Part shown: in pieces, positions 1 to 7,393 of the stretch
Numbering within the stretch: position 1 is the stretch's first letter
Layout of the letters: each line of letters opens with the position of its first letter
From: an uncultured Bacilli bacterium
GTDB taxonomy: Bacteria; Bacillota_I; Bacilli_A; RF39; UBA660
Assembly (NCBI GenBank): GCA_948874605.1
Contig: CAQRXS010000004.1
Location: 1-33,352 of the forward strand
Length of the DNA: 33,352 bases
Reading direction: 5' to 3'
The notes under the pieces: model-generated
What the model was told of the DNA's origin: nothing
Database searches by the model: none
The model's input: only the letters and a program-made list of their open reading frames with translations
Made by a program: the position numbers and the translations under genes

Positions 1-1
1 G

Positions 2-3000
2 TTAATTTAATTTTTTTAATTCTGAAGATAGAATACTAAATAAATACGTATTTACTTTTTTCTTTGCTATTGTTTCAATATAATGTTTATATCCATTCAG
101 TTGTTTTAAATATGCATCATCTAATATATTATTTAATTTGTAATCTATGATGTCTATATGATCAGGATATTCTAACATTAAATCGATGATTCCGTGATAT
201 TGTTTTTCCTCTTCCGTGTAAACAAACTCATATTCTTGGAATATATTGGCTTCGTTTATATTTTCGAATAGTTTGTTTTGTAACATTTTTTCTATTAAAT
301 TAGCAATAAAAGGGTCAGGGATATCTTCATTCTTAAAATTTTTGAAATCAATATACTCTAAAATACTATGAATTTTTAAGCCAAGACTTATGTTTTTCTT
401 TTCTTCTTTAGTAGTAATGCTATTTATTTTTTTAGAAAATGCAGAAGTCGTTATAGCTTCTTTTGTAATTGGTTTAAGTTCTTTTACAATTAGTTTTTGA
501 TTATTCGAATCAATATTTGTTTTTAAATCTTTTGTTTTTTTATAATCTTTTGTTAAATTTAAGGAAGATACATCAACATTTTTTTTATATCTTTCTAAAG
601 TTTTTGGAATGGAGTTTAACATATCTTGTAAAGACTTGTATTTGTATCGTATGGAATCTAGGACAACTCCATTTTCTTTTTGCTCCTCTTTATTATCTAT
701 TTTGGGTAAAAGAAGAATTATTTTTTCTTTGGCTCTTGTAAGAGCGACATAGAAAAGTCTGATTTTTTCAGAAATATCTTCTTTTGTAATTTTATCTTTA
801 ATTAATAATTTAATAAACGTTTCTTTTATTCCTTCTGTTCTGTTTGGAGTATATATTGGTAATGTTTTTTCATAAATAATATTGCCTTTTAAATCTTCTG
901 TGCTAAACTTTTTATATAATCCTGCAAAATAGCAGATGGGAAACTCTAATCCTTTTGATTTATGAATGTTCATAATTTTAACGGCATTCGCCGAATTCGC
1001 TCCCATATTAAATTTAATGACTTTGTTTTTATTGATTAAATCAGATAGATAATCATAAAATTTATATATATTTATGTTTAGGTCACTTAAATTATTAGCT
1101 AATTCCATTATTTTTTCCATTCTTATCGTACTATCTAATATGTCTTTATGAGTTATAATTTTTTCATAGAATTTTGTATTCTCTAAAAGGTCTTCTAAAA
1201 GCTCCTTTGTTGAAGAAGTATTTATTTTGGGTAGTGTTTTTAGGATATCTTTCATAGGTTCACTGTCATAAAAATTTCGAGTCGTTAAATAATCAAAAAT
1301 TGTTTCGTCTTTTAGATTATAAAGGTAACTTCTAGAAATACTCGTAAATGCATATTCAAATTGTTTATCGAATTGTTTTTTTTCTGAAGCGATTAATAAA
1401 TAAACAAGATTTTTTAGAATATATAAATCCATGCTGTCACTTAGTACTTCATCTTTGTACATAGTAAGAGGCATTTCTAAGTATTCAAATATTTTTTTGG
1501 TTAAATCAAAAGAACTATTTCGATCCATAATAATGCAAAAGTCTTTAAATTCTACAGGACGTAGTTGCTCTTTGTCTTTATCAAATACTAAATAGCTGTT
1601 TTTAATTTTTTCTAATATATCTTTTGCAATGGTAAATATTTCAATTTCTTCTTTAGAAAATTCTTTTAAATCTGAAACGTATTCTAAAATATCCATATTA
1701 TAGTTTTGACGCGTGTTACCTTGTTCGTTATATTTTATATTGCCAAACACCATTTGATGAGATTCTGTGTATTCTGCGTTTCCTATTTTATTTGTCATAA
1801 TAGGATTGAAAATGGTGTTGATATTATCTAAGACCTCGCTTCTAGAACGAAAGTTTTTTAATAAGTCAATTTTTATACCATTTTGTCTTTTGGCGTATGC
1901 ATCATATTTTTCTTTGAAAATATAGGGATTGGCATTTCTAAAACGATAGATGCTTTGTTTAATATCTCCAACCATATAGATATTTTGACTCTCAATTAAG
2001 GAAATAAATTCTTCTTGAGTGTCTGAAGTGTCCTGATATTCATCGACCATAATTTCTTTTAAAGAATTTTTTAGTTCTTGGCAAATGGAAGTGTTTTGTT
2101 TTAGAATCTGTAAAGATAAATGAGCTATGTCTGTGAAATCGTAGGCATTGTGGTTTCTTTTCCAATTCGTTAATTTTTGGAAATATTTTTGTATTATTTC
2201 CATTATAATCTCTAGATATTCTTGAGTTTCTTGATAGGCACTTAGAATTTCTTCTTCGTAACCATAAGATGCGTAAGTTTTTAATTCTTTTAAAGCGTTC
2301 GAAACGCTTTCTTTTGCTATTTTTGTTTCTTCTTCGCTTCCTCTTGGCGTTGGAGGAAGTTTCGTGTTGTTGATAAGTGCTATTAACTCATTAAGGGATA
2401 ATTCTTGCTTTAATGGCGCGATAGAGAGACGCAGTTTCTCTTCGTAGTCTGTTTCAAAGTAGCCTTGCTGAAGCGTAATTTCGGTGTCTAAAACATTTAT
2501 CTGTTCTTTCAAAATCGTATGATACATGGTTAATAACTGTGTGTATTTTTGGTCATTATAATTTTGTTTGATGTAATTTTCTAAGTAATGTTCTTTATCT
2601 GTTCTAATTTCTAATGTATCTGCAAGATTTAGCATTTCAGTTTGAAGTTCTTTATCATCTTTGTTACAAAAATCAGTTATTAACTTTGTGAATTTTAAAG
2701 TAGGATTTGTATAATACTCTTCTAGAATTTCGGCTAATATTTTATCTTTTTGAAGGGATAGAATGCTACTATCTGTTATAGAAACTGCTTTGGGGATATT
2801 TAATAAATAATGATATTTTTTGACGATGGAAAGCGCGAATGAATCAAAGGTTGTAATATATGCAGCATCAAGTCGATTTAGTTCTTCTGTGATTCCTTCT
2901 TGTTTTAGTTTATCTTTGATTCTATTTTTCATTTCTTTTGCAGCTTCATTGGTAAATGTTAAAATAAGTAATTCATCAATATGTGTTCCTGTTTTTACTT

Positions 3001-3115
3001 TTTCAATTACGCGAGTTGTTAAAACTGCAGTTTTACCAGACCCTGCACCTGCAGATACTATTATGTTAGATCCACTCGTATTGATTGCTGTTTGTTGTTC
3101 TTTCGTCCAAGCCAT
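2..3115 (-). CDS. addA: ATP-dependent helicase/nuclease subunit A (AddA)
   Basis: UvrD/Rep-type superfamily 1 helicase fused to a RecB-like nuclease; with AddB it resects double-strand breaks for RecA-dependent repair. Seen: Walker A AGAGSGKT (residues 22-29), motif II VDEYQDTS (about 355-362), GDIKQSIYRFRNANP, KNFRS, IHKSKGLEFP and LFYVALTRAKEK (motifs III-VI). The C-terminal nuclease has GLKIHSILE (H916), GIIDLM (D978) and IIDYK (D991, K993), so both activities look intact. At 1037 residues it is about 200 shorter than Bacillus subtilis AddA (1232). The ATG at 3115 follows a strong AAAGGAGG site and overlaps the end of addB by 50 nt, which suggests translational coupling. The gene is complete: its TAA lies at 2-4. 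Confidence 0.95.
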   Translation of the reverse strand: MAWTKEQQTAINTSGSNIIVSAGAGSGKTAVLTTRVIEKVKTGTHIDELLILTFTNEAAKEMKNRIKDKLKQEGITEELNRLDAAYITTFDSFALSIVKKYHYLLNIPKAVSITDSSILSLQKDKILAEILEEYYTNPTLKFTKLITDFCNKDDKELQTEMLNLADTLEIRTDKEHYLENYIKQNYNDQKYTQLLTMYHTILKEQINVLDTEITLQQGYFETDYEEKLRLSIAPLKQELSLNELIALINNTKLPPTPRGSEEETKIAKESVSNALKELKTYASYGYEEEILSAYQETQEYLEIIMEIIQKYFQKLTNWKRNHNAYDFTDIAHLSLQILKQNTSICQELKNSLKEIMVDEYQDTSDTQEEFISLIESQNIYMVGDIKQSIYRFRNANPYIFKEKYDAYAKRQNGIKIDLLKNFRSRSEVLDNINTIFNPIMTNKIGNAEYTESHQMVFGNIKYNEQGNTRQNYNMDILEYVSDLKEFSKEEIEIFTIAKDILEKIKNSYLVFDKDKEQLRPVEFKDFCIIMDRNSSFDLTKKIFEYLEMPLTMYKDEVLSDSMDLYILKNLVYLLIASEKKQFDKQFEYAFTSISRSYLYNLKDETIFDYLTTRNFYDSEPMKDILKTLPKINTSSTKELLEDLLENTKFYEKIITHKDILDSTIRMEKIMELANNLSDLNINIYKFYDYLSDLINKNKVIKFNMGANSANAVKIMNIHKSKGLEFPICYFAGLYKKFSTEDLKGNIIYEKTLPIYTPNRTEGIKETFIKLLIKDKITKEDISEKIRLFYVALTRAKEKIILLLPKIDNKEEQKENGVVLDSIRYKYKSLQDMLNSIPKTLERYKKNVDVSSLNLTKDYKKTKDLKTNIDSNNQKLIVKELKPITKEAITTSAFSKKINSITTKEEKKNISLGLKIHSILEYIDFKNFKNEDIPDPFIANLIEKMLQNKLFENINEANIFQEYEFVYTEEEKQYHGIIDLMLEYPDHIDIIDYKLNNILDDAYLKQLNGYKHYIETIAKKKVNTYLFSILSSELKKLN

Positions 3116-5435
3116 GAGTTGCCTCCTTTTTTAAGAATGTTTTATCACTTGTTTGGTATATATTATCTTTTGCTTCATGAAAACATAAGTCTTTTAATGG
3201 ACAATATTTGCAAGATATTTCATCTTTGTTGTCAATTATTTTGGGATTAATAGGAAATTCACTTTCGGTTATTTTGGTCATAGCATCCAGTATTTTTTCT
3301 TCCACTAGATTTATTAAAGTTTCGATATCTTTCTCTTCTAGTACTTTAGCTGTATGCATGAATTCACCATCGAGTTTTGTTTTTAAACTTTTGATTTGCA
3401 GAGAATCTTCGTAAGTAGAATCTACTTCTTCTAATATTTGTTTATTACTACTCGAATAACCTATCATTTTTAGGGCTTTCTTTTTGGTTTGTTCATAACT
3501 ATATTTTTTCTCTTGTTCTAAATGTCCTGGTAAAAGTGGTTGTAAATAAAATCCTCCTAGTTGGTATTCTTTAAATTCTTTGTCTTTTTTTAATAAATAA
3601 AGATAGCTTGGGAGTTGTAAGTTGTATCCTAATGGCATCTTTGATGGATCTAACTCACATTTTCCTGTTTTATAATCTATGATACTTATAATTTTGTTTT
3701 CATTAAAGTTTAAGTTATCCACAATCCCTTTAAAAGTAGTCGGTATTTGATTTCTTAGGTTTATAATAAATTCTGTTTCTTTTCTTGTTTGGTTTAACTT
3801 CGTATATTTTTTTCTTTCTTCTATTGCTTCAAGTGTAAAAGCTAATTCTTGTTTTATTTTGTTTATAAAAAATAATTCTTTTGGTGTAAAATTATAGTTA
3901 TTCACTTCTTTTTGAAATGAGTCATTATAGTCAAAATTAGATATGTCTTTGTCTTCTAATATTTTATGAATAATTTTTCCAAGATTTGTATAAAAAGTAT
4001 TTTCGAAAGGAACTATTTTTAAAATATAATTGATATAGTATGAAAAGGCACATTTATTGTAGTTATCTACTTTTGTATAAGATAAATTTAGTTCTTCCTG
4101 TAATTTGCTCCATAGTTTTTGTTTCGGTAAGCCAGTAAATTCGTTGGAATAAGTATGATATGGAATAGAATAATTTGCATTTAAGAGTTTTAAAGTAGGT
4201 GTAGTTGTACCATATTTTATGTATTGATCTAATAATTTTGCTAAAGTGTACGCGTTATATTTGTTTGATACCGTATAAGTTAAAGTACCGTTTGTAGTCA
4301 CTCCATTTAAATTTTCTAAAAGGGAAGAAGGATAACTTTCTTTTAAAAGGGTTCTTTTTTTGTAGGTAATGATACAATTTTTAATGCTTTTTATTTTGTT
4401 TAAAATGGTTTCTTTTTCTAATTTATTTCTATATTCTGATGTATCGATATTTAAATGGAGGCGAATGGTATCTCTTAGATATTCTTCATCTTTATGAATC
4501 TGTGGAATGTCTTCGTTATTAAAAGATAGAATAAAGCAATATTCATCTTCTTGAAATTGTTTTTCAATTAAATCTACTTCTTGTATACTTAATGTATTTT
4601 TTCGTTGTTTTTTTGTGGTATGCTTTAAATCATAAATAATTTTTTCGTTTTGATATTTTGAAGTTATGTGTTTGTTTATAATTGTGATAATCTGTTCGTA
4701 AATTTCTTTTTCTTCGGTAGTTTTTAAATTCTCGCTTTGTTCTTTTATGTAATTCTCTAAATTATTAATATTATTAATTATGTTCGAACCTAATGTTGTT
4801 TCGTTTAGGGTGGTTGTTTCATTTAAGGTAAGAGGAATGTTTAGAAAATGCATAATTCTTTTTAGTGTAATTCTGTAATCGTTGGGGATGTTTGCTAAAT
4901 ATATTTTAGATGGTGAGATACCAGAATGTAGAAGATTTACAATTTGTTCGCCGACAAAGGCAATTTCTGTTTCTATGTCATCAAGAAGATAAATTTTAGG
5001 AATAAAACCTTTTTCTGTTTCTTTTTTAAAGCTTGTAAAAGGCATTTCTTTCATAAGTTCCATTAAATATTTGTGAGGCGCAATATTATCAAAAACTACT
5101 TCTGTGGTTTGTAAGTGTTCTTTTAGTTTTTTGTTTGGTGTTAATAAGTGGTTTGTAATTAGTTCTTTTTTTATTTGTTTTAATAAATCCAGTGAGGAAT
5201 CGCTCGATAATTCTAAGTTGTACTTGATGATGTTTTCTAGGTAAATTTTGGCAACTTCTAGGATTACGTTATACTTATCCATTATGTAATCAAGAGCTGA
5301 ATCATTAACGATATAGGGATAAATATTTAGAAATTCTTTTAAGGTAAAAAATTTTATTTTGGCAAAGGGATTTTGCTTTCTTTCTTGTTTGATACAGTCT
5401 GTTTTGTTATTGGTTATAATAATTTTGTTTGTCAT
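3066..5435 (-). CDS. addB: AddB-like nuclease subunit with Fe-S cysteines
   Basis: Partner of AddA, first gene of the addBA operon. The C-terminal PD-(D/E)XK nuclease shows GKIIHKILE, GIVDNLNF and IIDYKTG. Four cysteines match the AddB iron-sulfur site: C462 (YNKCAFSYY), then C742-x2-C745-x5-C751 (CKYCPLKDLC). At 789 residues it is much shorter than B. subtilis AddB (1166), and no glycine-rich Walker A is seen at the N-terminus (MTNKIIITNNKTDCIK), so ATP binding by this subunit is doubtful. An in-frame ATG at 5495 exists, but an extended -10 promoter lies between it and 5435, so the 5435 start, with GGAAGTGG upstream, is preferred. The family is clear from the nuclease and cysteine pattern; the N-terminal part is too divergent to assign domains. 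Confidence 0.88.
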   Translation of the reverse strand: MTNKIIITNNKTDCIKQERKQNPFAKIKFFTLKEFLNIYPYIVNDSALDYIMDKYNVILEVAKIYLENIIKYNLELSSDSSLDLLKQIKKELITNHLLTPNKKLKEHLQTTEVVFDNIAPHKYLMELMKEMPFTSFKKETEKGFIPKIYLLDDIETEIAFVGEQIVNLLHSGISPSKIYLANIPNDYRITLKRIMHFLNIPLTLNETTTLNETTLGSNIINNINNLENYIKEQSENLKTTEEKEIYEQIITIINKHITSKYQNEKIIYDLKHTTKKQRKNTLSIQEVDLIEKQFQEDEYCFILSFNNEDIPQIHKDEEYLRDTIRLHLNIDTSEYRNKLEKETILNKIKSIKNCIITYKKRTLLKESYPSSLLENLNGVTTNGTLTYTVSNKYNAYTLAKLLDQYIKYGTTTPTLKLLNANYSIPYHTYSNEFTGLPKQKLWSKLQEELNLSYTKVDNYNKCAFSYYINYILKIVPFENTFYTNLGKIIHKILEDKDISNFDYNDSFQKEVNNYNFTPKELFFINKIKQELAFTLEAIEERKKYTKLNQTRKETEFIINLRNQIPTTFKGIVDNLNFNENKIISIIDYKTGKCELDPSKMPLGYNLQLPSYLYLLKKDKEFKEYQLGGFYLQPLLPGHLEQEKKYSYEQTKKKALKMIGYSSSNKQILEEVDSTYEDSLQIKSLKTKLDGEFMHTAKVLEEKDIETLINLVEEKILDAMTKITESEFPINPKIIDNKDEISCKYCPLKDLCFHEAKDNIYQTSDKTFLKKEATHGLDERTTNSNQYEWI

Positions 5436-5456
5436 TTTACCACTTCCGTTTTCTCT

Positions 5457-5486
5457 ATTATAGCATTTTGTTTTAGAGTTCTTAAA
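5457..5486 (-). promoter_or_regulatory. addBA promoter (extended -10)
   Basis: Read on the minus strand: TTTAAG (5486-5481), 18 nt, then TGCTATAAT with -10 TATAAT at 5462-5457. Transcription would start near 5450, about 15 nt before the addB ATG at 5435, which excludes the upstream ATG at 5495. Confidence 0.6.
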
Positions 5487-5498
5487 CTTTTTCAAACA

Positions 5499-5526
5499 AA
5501 AAAGCCCAGAGATATTTCTTTGCGCC
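5499..5526 (-). terminator. Intrinsic terminator of the 5529-6242 gene
   Basis: On the minus strand GCGCAAAGA and TCTCTGGGC form a stem with two internal mismatches, followed by six T. It separates the orphan gene from addBA. Confidence 0.55.
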
Positions 5527-5528
5527 TG

Positions 5529-6242
5529 TTATTTAATTCTTATTTCTTTTCTTTCTAATCTTGGGCTTATATTATTTTTATAGTAAATTAATTCCTCTTG
5601 AGTTAAAAGGTACTTTTGTCTTTCTTCTGTAATATTTCTTCTTATTTGTGATTTATTGTCTGCTATTAAAGTTATGTAATCTATTTTTGGGTTCCGTTTT
5701 CTATTTAAAATTTCTTGTATAGTATGCCTCATGTCTTCTGAAATATTATTTTCTAATGCTTTTTTTAAAGCATAATCTATTGTGCTGTTTCTTCTTATTG
5801 CGTTGTTTTGTAATAAGTATTCTAAGGTTGTTAGGCTTAATAATCCTTTTGAATTCTGTTTTTCTAAGATTTGATTGGCTATAATCTCTTTAAGTGAGTA
5901 ATAGTTATATGGTTTGAAATTGTAGTCTATTTGTTCTGTTTTAGCTAAGAAATCAAATACATGTCCAGCTTCTATTAAAGGATTTTCAATTAGTCTTGAT
6001 GGAATGGTTTCTCTTGTACTTAGTTCAATTCCGTCATTCATTCTATATTTTGGCTTCCAACGATTAACGTCTATTTTTTTGTCTAATTCTTTTGTTTGAA
6101 TGGCGAATAGTAAATAGTTTAAAATCTTTAAAGCTCTTTCATCTCGTTCTTTCGCCAAAAACATCCCTAAATGTGTAATATCGTTTTTTCTACCAATGTT
6201 CTTATTTAAGTTATAAATAATTTTCTCAGTTGATGTATGCAT
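5529..6242 (-). CDS. Hypothetical protein, 237 aa, no recognised family
   Basis: No family recognised. The protein is charged and predicted soluble (no signal peptide or membrane segment seen), rich in Lys, Asn, Ile and Glu, with helical stretches such as ERALKILNYLLFAIQ and a basic C-terminus (RLERKEIRIK). The ATG at 6242 has an excellent AAGGGAGG site 8-9 nt upstream, so it is very probably translated. It is a single-gene unit: its own terminator lies at 5499-5526, and upstream it faces the CRISPR-like mini-array on the other strand. The Shine-Dalgarno site sits inside an inverted repeat (6243-6273), which suggests control of initiation or binding by a dimeric repressor. Possible toxin, regulator or phage-related role cannot be told from sequence. 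Confidence 0.7.
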   Translation of the reverse strand: MHTSTEKIIYNLNKNIGRKNDITHLGMFLAKERDERALKILNYLLFAIQTKELDKKIDVNRWKPKYRMNDGIELSTRETIPSRLIENPLIEAGHVFDFLAKTEQIDYNFKPYNYYSLKEIIANQILEKQNSKGLLSLTTLEYLLQNNAIRRNSTIDYALKKALENNISEDMRHTIQEILNRKRNPKIDYITLIADNKSQIRRNITEERQKYLLTQEELIYYKNNISPRLERKEIRIK

Positions 6243-6273
6243 AGTAATTCCTCCCTTTTTTACGGGAATTACT
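6243..6273 (-). promoter_or_regulatory. Inverted repeat enclosing the RBS of the orphan gene
   Basis: AGTAATTCC (6243-6251) and GGAATTACT (6265-6273) are perfect 9-bp inverted repeats spaced by 13 nt. The mRNA hairpin would place the GGGAGG site in its loop and 3' arm, directly before the ATG. A possible extended -10 (TGTTAGAGT) lies just upstream on the minus strand, so the repeat could equally be an operator. Confidence 0.5.
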
Positions 6274-6328
6274 CTAACATAAATTATTCTTTCTGTCTAC
6301 ATTATTTTATCTTGTTGAAAAATAAGTG

Positions 6329-6357
6329 TTGATAATAAAAAATATTGCTATTATAAT
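6329..6357 (+). promoter_or_regulatory. Promoter of the CRISPR-like mini-array
   Basis: TTGATA (6329-6334), exactly 17 nt, TATAAT (6352-6357). Predicted start is near 6364, about 86 nt before the first repeat. No protein-coding gene lies downstream on this strand before the terminator at 6547-6583, so it probably makes a roughly 220-nt RNA. Confidence 0.6.
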
Positions 6358-6449
6358 TATGTTCGAGATGCAACTATTTAAATTTGATAATGAAAATTTT
6401 TGCTATTTTTAAATTTCAATGGCTAAAAATCAGCTTATTGTATTGAGCC

Positions 6450-6551
6450 GTTTTAAATCTATGTCATTTTAAATGGTATCAAAACATTTGGCAAGAATAT
6501 TAATATAAAACTTTGGTTTTAAATCTATGTCCTTTTGTTTTAAATGAATCT
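6450..6551 (+). CRISPR. Type II-like CRISPR mini-array (one spacer)
   Basis: First repeat at 6450-6485 (36 nt) starts GTTTTAAATCTATG, has TTTTAAATGGT in the middle and ends ATCAAAAC. This closely follows the Streptococcus pyogenes type II-A repeat pattern (GTTTTA...CTATG...TTTT.AATGGT...AAAAC). A 30-nt spacer follows (6486-6515). The second repeat begins at 6516, repeats the first 16 nt perfectly and then diverges, although TTTTAAATG recurs after a small insertion; a degenerate last repeat is usual at the leader-distal end. The 66-nt period is the standard for this type. No cas gene or tracrRNA is visible in the window. It may be a relic, a distant satellite array, or a regulatory crRNA-like gene. 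Confidence 0.72.
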
Positions 6552-6583
6552 AGTTTTTAAAACCTGAAAAACTAGATTTTTTT
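6547..6583 (+). terminator. Intrinsic terminator of the mini-array
   Basis: Perfect 12-bp stem AATCTAGTTTTT (6547-6558) / AAAAACTAGATT (6567-6578), 8-nt loop, followed by a T run to 6583. It has a T tract only on the plus strand, which supports plus-strand transcription of the array. Confidence 0.75.
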
Positions 6584-6621
6584 GTGAATTAGTATAATTT
6601 TTTAAAATTATGTTATCTATT

Positions 6622-7278
6622 TTAATAGTTTTTGTAAGGGATACTTTGTCGTTCATATAAAAGAGTGATTCTTTTTCCTTTGACTTCAATCATACCTTCT
6701 TCTTTTAAATATTTTATTTCTCTAGACATTGCACACCTGTCTACTCCGATATAATCTGCAAGCCCTATAAAATTAAAAGGGAGATAGACATATTTTGAAC
6801 CATGATTTTTGGCTTCTATATTAAAGTATTCTAGTAATTTGTTGCGAATTGTTTTTTTTGTTAAGATTTCAATTCTTTCATTTTTCTTTTTCATTTTTCC
6901 TATAATTATTTTTAATATATTTTTTAAGAATTGATTGTAATATTCTAGTGAGCTTTCTTGGGTTAAAATTCTTTCATAATCTAACATAATAATCTCGCTG
7001 TCTTCTTTGGCAATTACTTCATATTCTAAATTGTTTAGAGAAGAAAGATTTGAACCAAAAATTTCCATTTCACTTATTTCTTCCATAATTGTTTTGACGC
7101 CATTATGATCTGTTCTTATAATTTCTATATATCCTGAAATAACAATTCCAAGCATATTTTTTTCTGTTATTATTGGTAAAATCGAGCTATTTTTCTTTAA
7201 AAAATAGGTATGTGCTTCTAATAATTTTAAAAGTCTTTCTTGATTTTTTACACTGATATTGTCAAAGGGATTTGGCAT
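6622..7278 (-). CDS. Crp/Fnr-family transcriptional regulator
   Basis: 218-residue transcription factor with an N-terminal cyclic-nucleotide-binding-like beta-barrel (about 20-120), a dimerisation helix, and a C-terminal winged helix-turn-helix (FIGLADYIGVDRCAMSREIKYLKEEG, then wing MIEVKGKRITLL). The recognition helix has R-C-A-M-S-R-E, related to but distinct from Fnr (E..SR). Only one cysteine occurs and it is in the recognition helix, so there is no Fnr-type [4Fe-4S] oxygen sensor; the signal is unknown. The ATG at 7278 follows AAGAGGTG; a TTG at 7299 lies at the promoter and is unlikely. It is divergent from nrdD and shares a 20-bp palindrome with it, so it probably regulates nrdDG and itself. 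Confidence 0.85.
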   Translation of the reverse strand: MPNPFDNISVKNQERLLKLLEAHTYFLKKNSSILPIITEKNMLGIVISGYIEIIRTDHNGVKTIMEEISEMEIFGSNLSSLNNLEYEVIAKEDSEIIMLDYERILTQESSLEYYNQFLKNILKIIIGKMKKKNERIEILTKKTIRNKLLEYFNIEAKNHGSKYVYLPFNFIGLADYIGVDRCAMSREIKYLKEEGMIEVKGKRITLLYERQSIPYKNY

Positions 7279-7298
7279 TTTTACACCTCTTTTGTACA

Positions 7299-7327
7299 AT
7301 TATATTAAAAAACACAAAATGTTGCAA
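7299..7327 (-). promoter_or_regulatory. Promoter of the Crp/Fnr-family gene
   Basis: On the minus strand, TTGCAA (7327-7322), 17 nt, TATAAT (7304-7299). The -35 box lies inside the palindrome at 7318-7337, so binding there would block this promoter. Confidence 0.65.
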
Positions 7328-7337
7328 GTGCAACATT
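7318..7337. promoter_or_regulatory. Palindromic operator between the regulator and nrdD
   Basis: Perfect inverted repeat AATGTTGCA / TGCAACATT with a 2-nt centre (AG). It overlaps the -35 of the leftward regulator promoter, and its centre lies about 42 bp upstream of the predicted nrdD transcript start, the standard class II activator position for Crp/Fnr proteins. The half-site differs from both Crp (TGTGA) and Fnr (TTGAT) consensus. Confidence 0.65.
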
Positions 7338-7363
7338 ATGAGCACTAGAAAACGTGCTATACT
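7335..7363 (+). promoter_or_regulatory. nrdDG promoter (extended -10, poor -35)
   Basis: Extended -10 TGCTATACT (-10 at 7358-7363). At 16-17 nt spacing the -35 region is only TTATGA or ATTATG, a poor match, which fits a promoter that needs an activator. AGCAC (7341-7345) and GTGCT (7354-7358) form a second small inverted repeat here. Confidence 0.55.
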
Positions 7364-7393
7364 TTTCTTGGTAAAAGGAAGGTAGAGTTGTTT

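Noticed and set aside
3715..3723. Perfect DnaA box TTATCCACA
   Set aside because: Single copy inside the addB coding region with no cluster or AT-rich unwinding element; not evidence of an origin.
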